From Portulaca oleracea (lineage: Eukaryota; Streptophyta; Magnoliopsida; Caryophyllales; Portulacaceae), in contig CM055874.1 of NCBI GenBank assembly GCA_029582165.1, positions 2,678,114 to 2,742,113 of the forward strand: a stretch of DNA of 64,000 nucleotides. Direction: 5' to 3'. Shown in pieces: positions 21,806 to 32,700 of the stretch; positions within the stretch are counted from its first letter, which is position 1, and each line of letters opens with the position of its first letter. Under the pieces are notes generated by a model. The model was not told the origin of the DNA. It was given only the letters and a program-made list of their open reading frames with translations, and did not search any database. The translations under genes and the position numbers were made by a program.

Positions 21806-23335
21806 CGTAGGCCCGCGGCCCCCGGAGGGCACGGTCCCCCGCGGAAGGTCGATTCGACGTAGGGTTGCTTATTTTCTTAAGGGACGATTTTAAAGAAATT
21901 TGGCTTTTTTAGAAATTATTTTTCGAAATAGGAGAAAACAATGCGGAAAAAAAAAGAACATAAAAAAGTGGTCGAAACAGTGTTTTGCAAAAGCTAAAAA
22001 CGGAAATTGAGCCGAAGCGGGCCGGATCCACGCGGATTCCGGACCCACCCAGGCCAGAACAGGCTTTTTGAGTTTTGAACTGGAAAAGGGAAAGAAAAAA
22101 TAAAAAAAAACGACCAAGCGATAGCAGTGCGCGGATCTTTGGGCCATTTGGGCCGAAACTCCACCCAAATCCTCGCGGATTCGGGTTCCGTTTTGGCCCA
22201 AATGATTCACGGATCCACACAAATCCAAATCAAACTGGGTTTTTTTTAGCAAAAGGAAAGAAGAAAGGAGTCGCGATTAATTTTTTTAAAAAAGTAAAAT
22301 TAACAAAACCTTTAAAAATCGACTCCCTAATCCAAAGATTGAATTCGGGGGTAAAGAAGTCGGTGTAGGGGGATGCCCTTGCACCGCCCGCCGAAGCGGC
22401 CTTTACTAAGTCGGGTTACATTAGGAAAACAAAGAAAGGTAAAACAAAAAAGGTTGTCACAGATTTTCTAAACTCATGCGATTAACAATAGGATAATGGA
22501 GTTCAACACATAACGAAAACAAAAATAACCAAATCGTAATTACAGCGGGCGGGGAACTAAAGGACTACATTGTTACAACCGTTAAAAATGAAATAAACAA
22601 AAATAATGGCCGAACAGATGAGAAAGAAGAAGCGGATTACCCAAATCCACGCAAACTCGCAGGAGCCGGGTCGGTAATCGGAAATCCGCGCAGATTTTCT
22701 CTTGTGCCGGTTGAGTGATCGAAATCCGAAATTGGCCGGGAAACTGGTTGAATCCGCGCAAATCTCCGGAAAAGTGACCAAATCTGCGCAAATCTCAGGA
22801 TTTAGTAGCGGTGAATTCTCTCTTTCTCCTCCGGGTCCAAAAATTTTCCAACCCGTACAAAAGATCCGCGCAGATCCTTTTATAGGCACTGAATGACCAG
22901 CAGATTTCAGCAGTTGGCGACGGTTTCTTCCCATCCGCGCGACCCCCGCCAGTTGAAAAGTGGTTGGTCAACTAAGGTAACCGCTAAGAACTGTCAAAAC
23001 AACTGCCGTAGACCCGCGCCAACCCAAATGGGGAAATCCGCGCAGATCTGTGGGTTTTCGACTAAATTCGGATCCTTCCCACCAAATCCGATTTTGGACC
23101 CAAACAAGCTAAATCCGCGCAGACCCCAGTTATTTTGGCCCAAAAACTGTAAATCCGCGCCAGCCCAACCATTTTGGCCCAAATCCCAAAATCCGCGCCA
23201 ACCCTCTTCTTTTAGGCCCAAAACAGAAATCCGCGCCGTCCTTCCGTTTTAGCCCAAAATGTAAATCTGCTCGAGCTTCAACATCTCGATCCCGGGTTAA
23301 GCTAAAATCTGTCTGACACATTTTCGGTGTCTACA
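21806..23335 (-). repeat. 5' LTR of the Tat/Ogre-type element
   Basis: 1530 bp. Plus-strand termini CGTAG...CTACA, so the inner terminal base differs from the TGTAG of the other LTR. It matches 4196-5750 almost base for base outside the homopolymer-rich 21950-22330 stretch. Promoter elements are not obvious. The same AAATCCGCGC copies are present. Confidence 0.92.
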
Positions 23336-23509
23336 GAGTTGTTATAATATCAACTCCAGAACAAAAGGAAAGAATAAGATTAGGATTTGAGTGATACTTC
23401 CCTGAATTAATTTTGATGATCTTTCAAACAAAATACTTGCGCTGATGTTGGAGGTCCTCATAACAGAATGTGGTGAGGTCCTCAGAGCAGCCTGAGATTC
23501 TTCAACCAC

Positions 23510-23737
23510 AAATTAGAAAAATAAGAAAATGGGTGTGTATGATGCCAAGTTTGTTTCTTTTATCATTTTTTCGAAATATTGACCGACCCATTTGATGAAT
23601 CTCATATACAAGATTTTGTTTTCGTTCAATTGCTTCAATATATTGTATGTTAAAATGACAGCAATAACAATTAAGTTATGCATGGATGAAATGATCATTA
23701 CCATGCACGTACGTGCATTCAAATCTCAAATACTTAC
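23510..23737. other. Intronic stretch without a gene
   Basis: AT-rich intron of the HAD pseudogene between the solo LTR and the exon block; no repeat or ORF that I can support. Confidence 0.6.
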
Positions 23738-23840
23738 TCCATAGCATAGGACCATAAGGCCACCTCAAATCTCTGGAGGCAGAACTCAATAAACTCGCAA
23801 GGAAAGGCCTTTTGTAAACGTAATCAATTAATACACAAAC

Positions 23841-24985
23841 TGTTGGAGCCCAAGAGGGGGGTGAAGTTCACAATTAAAATCTACACACTAGGTAAGGACG
23901 TTAGAGCAAATTCCTTACCTACAAACCAAGGATCAAAACACAGTGTAAATGAAATGTTCTTGAGTCAGCTACAGATAAGGATCGTCGTAGGAAAAACCCT
24001 AGCGACGATTTGGAACATGATGGATTATTGCTTCACCTTCCTTCTTTGCTGCTGATTTTCTTTCCTTCTTCTTGAAGATTTCCTAATCTTCTCTTCCTTC
24101 CATTTTTCTTGTTGATTTGTATTGGGGAGATCTAACGGGGTAGCCCCTTTCAACCAAGGCCCATGGTACACAAGTTAAGTGAGGTTCCATCTTAAAACCA
24201 ATTGGTGTTAAGAGGAGTAGCCCACTTGACATATATATCATGTCCTTTCTCTTTACTTTTTCGATATGGGACATTTTTACTCATGGGTGAATTCCAACAA
24301 TCTCCCCCTTCACACATGAGTCTCTCCCCCTTGATCGGAAGCTTCTTTTGCCCAAGGTTTAAATCACCATCAGGAGCCCATCATAGTCGCACCTTACTCT
24401 ATAGAGCCGCACCCTACTCCACCTGAGTCTCATGCCACCGCTCTGTCTCAAGAGTCCCAGCTGCACCTTACTCCACAGAGCCGCACCCTACTCCATCCGA
24501 GTCTCATGTCATCACTCTGAGCATTCAGAAGACCCAGCCGCGCATGCGCTATGGTCTCTGCTCCTGTCCACGGTGATCTTCCCGCACCTTGCACGTGCCC
24601 AGTTGAACGAACCATCGGCTCTGATACCACTTGTTGGGGAGATCCAATGGGGTAGCCCACTTCAACCAAGGCCCATGGTACGCAAGTTAAGTGAGGTTTT
24701 ATCTTAAAACCAATTGGTGTTAAGAGGAGTAGCCCACTTAACATATATACTATGTCCTTTCTCTTTACTTTTTCGATGTGGGACATTTTTACTCATTGGT
24801 GAATCCCAATAATTTGTTTTCTTATGCCTTCCTTATGATTTATATATGCAAATAAATCACACAATCAGAATATATAATCAGATTATATAATATAAGGCAA
24901 CTTCCCTTTTCCGGATTTTCGCTTTTATCAAAACCTAAAGTCCTTCGCGGATGCGCGATGAAGGACCTTGACCCTGTCTTCAACA
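23841..24985. repeat. Solo LTR (about 450 bp) split by a TRIM
   Basis: It starts TGTTGGAGCCCAAG and ends CTTCAACA, giving the inverted terminus TGTTGGAG/CTTCAACA, with a perfect CAAAC duplication at 23836-23840 and 24986-24990. 692 bp of TRIM plus 5 bp of duplication interrupt it. The 'gaggggggtgaa' word near its start again points to the Copia SIRE-like group. It lies in an intron of the HAD pseudogene. Confidence 0.82.
24120..24811 (-). mobile_element. TRIM (terminal-repeat retrotransposon in miniature), 692 bp
   Basis: Two 180-bp direct repeats, 24120-24299 and 24632-24811, flank about 330 bp with no coding capacity. Next to the right repeat is GGCTCTGATACCAC (24617-24630), the complement of TGGTATCAGAGCC, the initiator tRNA-Met primer site, so the element reads on the minus strand. 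Target duplication ATTTG at 24115-24119 and 24812-24816 is perfect. The outer ends read TA...TA while the inner repeat ends keep TG and CA, so both outer tips have mutated. Confidence 0.9.
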
Positions 24986-24990
24986 CAAAC

Positions 24991-25049
24991 AATAAGTTAA
25001 CTAATTGATAATTGACAAGAATATAGTTAATGACAGAAGAAAACAGTAC
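24991..25049 (-). other. Short intron remainder of the HAD pseudogene
   Basis: 59 bases between the right-hand CAAAC duplication and the donor GTACTG of the first exon; no other content seen. Confidence 0.5.
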
Positions 25050-25318
25050 CAAGGCGTGTTCCATCGTTATAAGTGGCATCAGGTTGTCTACCAGTAGGGA
25101 TTTCAGAAGGGTCAGCTCGGTGAACTTGATGAATGAGGAAGCCATTCATGCTCAAAACAAGCAGCTTCTTTTTCTTGTTCTTTGTAACTCTGCCAGAACC
25201 AAGACTTAGCTTTCCAAATTGCCAGCTCCAAGCTGCTGCTTTCTGTTTCTTCTTGCACAACGTTAACATCCACTTCTTCACTGCAGGTATCCGTCTTTTT
25301 AGTACCCATTTTACTCAT

Positions 25319-26369
25319 GCTAACTTACTGATCTACAAGATCTTCTGAAGGCAACAAGATATATATAAAGAGGACGTAGGGTAAGTGGATGGTTAGTTGT
25401 CCTTTGGTCTTCTAAACTGGGTGGTTGGGGTACTAGAATTTCTAATGGCTGAAGATTATTAGTTAATGCTTGTGTCAAAGAAATTTAAATTGTCGGGTTA
25501 AGCACGTAAAAGCTCATGCATGCGATTGCTTCTCTTTAATTAAGCAGATCAGCACGCCTTTGGCCTAAGGCTTTTCCCCAGGTAACCCTGTCGCGCGTCT
25601 TTTCTCTGCAAGACTTCAATAACTTATGTTTTTTTTTCCCGATTGTTTAGAGCCCGAAAAAGGCAAGAGTTCAGAAAACAACTATTGTCAAAAGACAAAA
25701 GAAACAGCTCATGAACATAGCAAAACCAGACAAAAGCAGGATGACTAATATATTTTTTTGGATAAAAAATAGAAAAACGATACATCAAAGTAGGAAAGTC
25801 ACCGCGTCAACCACCAGCTGAATTGGTCCGAGTGTATTATTGTCCAATACCCTCAATGTTCAGTGTACTAGAATCCAAGAAAAAAGTTCAGTGCATTATT
25901 GTCCAATACTCCTAAAGTTCAGTGTATTATCATCCAATAATCCTTTATATTATTTTGGATGTTTTTGAAAAAATGTTGCTTAGGTTATAGAGAACATTCC
26001 CATCACTTTAATGTTGAGAAAAAAGACCTAGGTTATAAACAACAAAAAATTAAGATGAAAAGTAAGTTAAAAGGTGTCAAATGTGTGTGCATGGAGACAT
26101 TTTTTTATGGCATAAACTTTAGAACATAATTTGATAGGGTGTTTTTATAATTGGTGTAGGATTTAAACATCCTTTTCAAGCTTGCAAACTTAAAGACAAG
26201 CCACCTTGCCGTAACCCAAAAGAGCTCATATTCATTGATGCTTAACATTACATTGGAGTTGCCAATGAGATTGTGGCCAGAGGTGTTACAAATGGTTCCT
26301 TCAGTGACCCCCAAAGTGTTAGCATCACTGATGCATGTTGTTATTAGTAAACCATGCAGGAAGCTCATA

Positions 26370-26415
<46 letters not shown>

Positions 26416-26420
26416 TATAT

Positions 26421-26451
<31 letters not shown>

Positions 26452-26708
26452 ACTGAATGTTGTTGAAGCTTATATCATCCACAGGATGATCAAATAGATA
26501 CATACTACAAGATGAGTGTCTGAGAGTAATTTCTCCTCCTTGACTAGCTTGTTATTCGAGGTTTATAAACCAACAACTTTCAATGACACATTTAAAATGC
26601 TGAAAATAGAAGTGTAGATAATTGATACGAAAATTAATGTATCGCATTATATTATATGCATTCCAATAATTTCACTGATATCCATATTGTACTTTTAATA
26701 TTAAGTCT
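25319..26708. other. Intergenic AT-rich stretch
   Basis: No gene that I can support. 25835-25945 holds about three loose copies of 'gttcagtgtattattgtccaatac'. A compound microsatellite lies at 26372-26450. Short frames here are chance. Confidence 0.6.
26372..26450. repeat. Microsatellite (TA)n-(GATA)n-(GA)n
   Basis: A TA run of about 40 bases, then agatagatagat, then a GA run. It lies between the GDSL gene and the HAD relic. Confidence 0.95.
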
Positions 26709-29700
26709 TCACAGGTCAGTATTTGGAGAAGTAGACGACTTAGTAGTACATGCTTGAGTGATAGGAATAGGAGGATCAGAGAAAGAACCATCCATAATAC
26801 GTTTCGCAACAATCTGATTTGCAGCTTCAGTATAGTGTGTTTTATCGAACATGATATATTCTTGTGGGTTAGTGCAAGGTTTACAACTCCATGAAAATGT
26901 TTGAGCGCTCTTGCAACAATAGTCAGAAGCATTTATGAACCCTGTTCATGGCCACAATGTATTTCTTGTTACAAACAATATACGTAATGCTTAGCCAAAA
27001 TAATTTTTTTTTTTTTAAAAAACATACTACAAATGTGTTATTAAATAAAGAAATTGCTGCAAGTTCTTAATTGGGTTTAGGAAGATGTATAACTTAGTTT
27101 CATAAGTAATTAAGGATGTTAAGTGATTGATGAGAACTTAGTTTCATAAGTAATTAAGGATGTTAGTGATTGATGAGATATTTTACGTCTAATAGAAGTA
27201 TATTTCTCTTCTCAAAACAAGAGTACGTATTTAGTATATTTCTTTGGATTGGTTAAAATCAGGTTTGGATGGATTGGTTTGGATAAGTGTTGATAAGTTA
27301 TGATACTTTTTTGGGGAATTTCATTTTTAGAGAGGATGTGTTTTTTGGGGAATTGTGTAAGATTTGGATAAGTTTGGATTGAATTGGATGTGTTAGCTGA
27401 ACCAATCCAAAGAACAGTTCACAATAAAAACAGTGGTGTTTGAAAAGAGAACATTTTAACAATCAAACTTTAGCATATGTAAATAGGGAGACTCACCAAG
27501 TTTTGCTGCATCTTTGAAAAGAGAATATTTTGCAGTGTACATATCCACATAAACAAGTAATACATCTTTGAGTCGTAGTCGCAATTCGGATATCGCATCC
27601 TTTAGTTGCTTGTTGAATTCTTGAACTAGGTCATTTTTAACCTTGTCGCAACCAATTTCATCCACATCTCCACATGGCCCGTAAAATTTGTGATTTGGCC
27701 AACATCCTAAGGGACCAACATTGTGTATCCAAAAGTTTCTTCCTCCATACTTATAAATTGTCTTAAGAAAAATGAAATAAAAAACAAGAAAAATGATATG
27801 AGTGTCAGGGGAGAAAATCTATTAAGTGTCTTGACGTATTATTAAAACTACACTATTATATATTAAATTGAAATAAAATGATACGATTGAATTCTATAAC
27901 TATAATATCACATATTTATCAATTTCCATGGTTGACTTTGAAGGACAAACACATTAGACAATACGAGAATCAAACTCTTTAATCACGGGTTCCTTTTAGA
28001 GTTTAGAAAAAATCTTCCAAAGTCTCGACACACTCCCCTCTGTCACTGAAAATTCAGTTGGTAAACAAACAGTTTGTTACATTCACATTCACATACACTG
28101 TTTTGTTTTATTCCTTGTCGACAGTTTATCAAAAACCAACTCTGTGAGGACATGTCCTCATTAATTGTCTCCAACTCAGCCGCCTGGAGACCAGTGACGA
28201 GGGCCGAGGAGACGACAGAGCACCACCGTCTCCACCAGCTCCCCCGCCGGAAAGTGACGATATTGCCCCACCTTCGGCCCCAATTCTCCCAATCGTGCCA
28301 CCTTTATTGTCACCACCACTAGTAGCTAGTGATGGTGGCCCAGTAGCTAGGGCACCACTCCCTATGGTTGTTATTGGTGGAGCCCCACCACCAACCTCCT
28401 CCATTCCCTCTCTCCTCCACCGCCACAACCATCGTAGCCTTAGCCTCAGCCACCCACAAATTCACCATTTACCTATTGTAATACATACATACATGCATGC
28501 ATGCATACATACATGCATGCATACATACATACATACATACATACCTTAAATTGATATATATCACATTTACTCAATTAAAAACAAATAAACAAAGAAATTG
28601 CAAAATAAAATGATAAAACTAACTGAAACTTAACAACAACCTAAATATAAAAATGAAGATTTTCATTTGATTAAGATCAATCCTAGTTTGGATGATTCAT
28701 TTATGTTACTCTATATTAGAACTCAAGGTTACTAGCCTAAATTATATTAACTTGTTAACACATAACGACCTTGCAATTTATGTTACTCTATATCAGGGCA
28801 TGTAGTGACTAACTATAGTAGAATACCTGTATAAAATTTCTGAAAGCGTCGATGGCGAAACGAAATGACCCAACTATACTACCAAAGACGAATTCATTGC
28901 ATCCTCCTACAGTCCAATAGTAAATGATGTCATGCTGTCCAATATCAATGGTGTACAAAGCCTTAGAGAAATCATCAGGCGTTGGAAGTGATCCTGCATA
29001 TTTCCCATTAGATTGATTTCTGATTGCTACAAACTCCTCTTTCTCTGTAGTCTCCAAGGAGCATCCAGTTGATCCAAAGTAATTTGAAAACGTATGGTAC
29101 TTTGAAATTGGCGCTCCCACATCAGCGAAGTTGACTCCCCCGCTAAAATTGACATTTGCCGTTCTACTTCCCCTCAAATATGGTAGTCCTAACTTTTCAG
29201 CTGCATTGCAGTAACCGTAATTGTAATGAAAAATAGCAAGTTCGGATCGAAATACAAACAACCAAGAAAGTGATAAATTGATGGAGAATAAAAATAACAA
29301 TAATGAGAGACACCAAATTTACGTGGAAAACCCAAATCGGGAAAAACCACTGACGGAGACCAGCAAATCCACTATAAACGAAAGAGAGTACAATAATTAA
29401 TCCCAAATCAATGAGCCCAAAAGAGATCGACAAGAGATTAATTAATACAACACTCAAAAATTAATCTCACTACTCTCAAAATAATAATAGTGGAGTATGT
29501 TAAATAATAGGTGGATGATTGAAGTAGAGAAGCTTGTATTTTGTTGGTGAAATGCTTGAGAATACCAATCTCTTTTATATAGCATAGATGGGATGCTCCC
29601 CTCCGTTAATGGGTGCTACGTTATTGAGAAATATTACGTAGTAACTCCATGCATTTTATGACAACACATAAGTTGTCTATTACATTGGTGATAACTAATA

Positions 29701-32700
29701 TGCCCATTTTACATGTGATGCAATTGAAATGAGTAGTAACTCATATGGTTGAATATGAAATATTATTTTTTTTGGGACATATCATAACAATAATATATAG
29801 TTACCCTGGGGATTCCTCGTTTAATTGGTATTTATTTTAAATGCTTTTTGGGTAAAAATAAGAAAGAAAATTGGAATAATTGAAGTTAGATACTCTCTCT
29901 GTTACATATTAATTATCGTGTTCGAAAATTGCATAGTCTAACTTTAAAAATTTTGACCATGAATTATTCGTTATATATAATGACTTGTAATATAAAATTA
30001 TGAACAGTAAATTTGTAATAAAAAATACTATCCTAAAAGTGCAGTATTGCAATTATTAACAAAATTTTATATAAGAAATTATAAATTAAAGAGTGACATT
30101 AATTTATTATTATCGGGTAATGGCCTCAATTTTATTCACCAAAATAAAGTGCACTAAAGCACATGGCAAGTCCATTATAGTAACTATAGTACATGTCTTT
30201 ATTGAGTTGTTGATTTTAATACCCATAAAATTTGATAATATGAGTTTTTTTTTAATGGATTTGATGATATGAGTTTTACTACAACATATATATTTTTAAG
30301 TGTTTTTCTTTTTTTAAAATTAATTTTTACAATAATTTTTTTATTTTAAGGAACTTACAATCATTTTTATAGTTGACAAATATAAATCAATCACGAGACC
30401 TGTGGGATACCACAATGCAGCAGGTACCAATTGAGCTAATTAAGAGCTCATTGGTTTATGCCTAGTAGTATACCTATAGAGTTCAACTATCATTTTTGTC
30501 AATGTATTTTTAATAACAAGAAAACACAAAATATTTAATAAATGTCTTGTACCAACACTCAAATCATTTTTATAAAATTATCAATAACAACAACAAATAC
30601 AATATATGAATATAATATCACCTATGTGAATAAGTTCTAATGCATTCACGCAAAAGAAAGATATGATTCTTGCGTCAATACAATATCACTTATATTCGTT
30701 GGGGTAACTCATGCAAAATCCTTAATAATTAATAATTATTAGAAAGCTTAGGGTTAAAAATTATTATAAATAATGATTTGAGACTGCTTATAGTATATCT
30801 TAATATAAGACATATATGAGCATTCAAAAACAAAATAACAACCAAGAAAGTATTACAAGCATCATCAAACAAATTAAAATAAATCCATCCTTTTCTTTGG
30901 TATATAATATGAGTCATCTGTTATGAATTTGGCATAATAAAAGAAGTTTTAATTATAAGAATGGATTAAAGTTCGGGAATTTTATAAACCAAGAAAAAGA
31001 AAAAGAATAAGAAATTGAGAAACTCACTGATGAAATCAATTATGAGGCGGCCATCGCTAAAACACAAACCTTCACTTTCCTTATCAACCCAAGTGTGACC
31101 ATACCTTTCAGAAAGCTCGTCTTCTCGGTTGAAAAAAGCATAAGCGAATCTAGAAACTAAATATAACGGGTCAAATTTAAATTTTGAATTGAAAACTTTA
31201 TGTTAAATCAACAAAATTTTAAAATAAACTTTAAAATTAGTACACCTAAATAATTGTTGGTGATAAACTTATTTTTTTTGAAAATATTGTATGATATCAT
31301 CATCCATAATCTATGACGCAACCTAGCCTTCAAATTTTGCACTCTAAACTTAGAAAGAATAATTAAAGTTCTAATTAATTTGTTTAAGATCATCCGGTTG
31401 CAGCTAATTAACCCAATTCAAATAACTAACATTGCACATTATTAAGCTTTTCTAAATATTTTAATTCTAAGCAATTATATTATAGAAATATATTTATAAA
31501 CATCAAAGTAACTAAAGATTATTGTGTGTGTAAGTAATAAACAAAAAATGCAAATATGCAATCGAAGGCGACAGACATTAATTTTAAAAGTTAATTTTTT
31601 TATTGGAACAATCATATAATCTAACTCAATCAAAAGTAGACCTGGCAATCGGATGGATCGGATCGGATTAGCTCGGATTCGGATTTTTCGGATCGGCCGT
31701 ACTCTGGTTCGGATTCGGATTCGGATCGGATGGGGTTCGGATTCGGATTGACTCGGATGTGTTTTGTCGGGTTCGGATCGGATTCGGACTGGGTTTAATC
31801 GGATCGTAATGTTCGGGTGGGATTCGGGTTCGGATTGACTCGGATGGGTTTTTGTCGGGTTCGGATTGACTCGGATGGGTTGTGTCGAGTTCGGATCGGA
31901 ATATGACCGGTTTTGATCGGATTAGGATCTTCTGGTTATAGTTGGATCGGGTGTGGTTCGGGTTCGGATTCACTCGGATGGGTTTTTGTCGGGTTTGAAT
32001 CGGATTAGGACTGGGTTTGATCAGATCGAGATCTTCGGGTTGTTTTCGGATCGGACCAAATTCGGATCTAAGTTTATAATATTGGATAAACAATCTAAAC
32101 ATGTCATATACACCGAAGTAATGAAATTAGCCTATAATTTTATGCCAATTACACAGACCTTGTTTGAAAAATTTGTAGTTTAGATATATAGTGGTTGTGG
32201 ATTGGCGGATGGTTTCGAATACACGTCTACTAAGCTCTAAATTCAGAATTCAAAAATCAAAATATATAATTTATAAGTTAAAGGTAATCATCACAATTTA
32301 CAAAAATCTAACTTAAAAGTAAAGTTGAATTATATAATTTATAAATTATAATGGTACTGAACATTTTTTATTCTAATTGGTCGAATTATAATCGAGTCGG
32401 CTTAGTTTGGTTCTATTTCGGGTCGAATGTGCGTCGAGCCGGGTGAAACTCCGTCGCAATTTTCGACGGGTTAAATCAAATTTGACTCGGGCGGATGCAA
32501 CTTGAATAAGATAAAATTCGGGCAATTTTCGTGATACGTTAAATCGGATTTCGCTTGGCTCGGGTCAGATAAAATTAAGTTCGAGTAAATTCGGATTCCG
32601 GTTAACTCGGATTTAGCAATTCTCGTGTCGGGTTCTAATCGGATCAAATTATTTCGGATGTGTATCGAGTCGGGTAAAAATCGATTCGCAATTTCGATTC

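Larger units (their letters stand above)
4196..23335 (-). mobile_element. Ty3/gypsy LTR retrotransposon of Tat/Ogre type, 19.1 kb, defective
   Basis: Long direct repeats (LTRs) at 4196-5750 and 21806-23335 flank a minus-strand gag-pro-RT-RNaseH-aRNH-INT series. Target duplication GAGTT is perfect at 4191-4195 and 23336-23340. Large size, the DNGSA-type protease site, a second archaeal-type RNase H before integrase, a primer site starting TGGCGACTC, and a long region after integrase with antisense genes are features of the Tat lineage (Ogre, Retand, Grande). Leader about 1.6 kb; gag-pol 20.2-13.7 kb; 3' region 13.7-5.75 kb. Pol is broken in several places, so this copy cannot encode its own machinery. 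The LTRs remain close to identical except in an A/T-homopolymer stretch, so insertion is fairly recent. Confidence 0.93.
3568..23504 (-). repeat. Solo LTR, Copia-type, interrupted by the 19-kb Ty3 element
   Basis: Left part 3568-4195 starts TGAAATAACCCTAGAGGGGG. Right part 23341-23504 ends in ...GAGATTCTTCA. Flanks are ACCAC at 3563-3567 and ACCAC at 23505-23509, a perfect 5-bp target duplication, which proves that the two halves are one insertion of about 790 bp. The opening word is the inverse of the end of the solo LTR at 1991-2996, so the two are oppositely oriented relatives. 'aggtcctca' words recur on both sides of the break. Confidence 0.85.
997..25318 (-). pseudogene. HAD-superfamily (NLI-interacting-factor/FCP1-like) phosphatase pseudogene, split by about 22 kb of retroelements
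   Basis: Six exon-like blocks on the minus strand follow the order of plant NLI-interacting-factor-like phosphatases: 25050-25318, 23738-~23819, 3460-3526, 3172-3351, 3013-3073 and 997-1145. Hallmarks are KKLLVL-x3-G (block 1), EFIEFCLQRFEVALWS (block 2), PLFFKELAKVW and LLIDDKPYKGLLNP (block 4), HTGIFPHPYDPEDVTDN (block 5) and AEDVPSYVKEHPFGQP (block 6). Most joins have GT-AG borders and compatible phases. It is dead: the nucleophile Asp of the first HAD motif is Ser, block 1 needs a frame change, block 2 is frame-shifted, block 3 ends in TGA where Trp is expected, and block 6 has an in-frame TAA. Introns contain three solo LTRs, one TRIM and a 19-kb Ty3 element. What is seen: blocks and lesions. 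Inference: one ancestral gene. Confidence 0.75.
23738..25318 (-). pseudogene. 5' exons of the HAD phosphatase pseudogene
   Basis: Block 25050-25318 begins with ATG and an acidic, low-complexity leader. It must switch frame to read the HAD motif I region LVLSMNG followed by HRADPSEIPTGRQPDATYNDGT, which matches the family apart from Ser for the catalytic Asp. Block 23738-~23819 reads VYKRPF in one frame and EFIEFCLQRFEVALWSYAME in another, so it carries a 1-nt indel; its donor GTAAGT is intact but I see no good acceptor. The intron between them contains a solo LTR with a nested TRIM. Confidence 0.65.

Noticed and set aside
28074..28549. Plus and minus frames in a GDSL intron (Pro/Gly-rich)
   Set aside because: They lie inside a well-bordered intron, show low-complexity composition and no domain.
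31668..32102. Pro/Asn-rich 144-aa minus frame
   Set aside because: Translation of the TCGGAT array in the hAT element.
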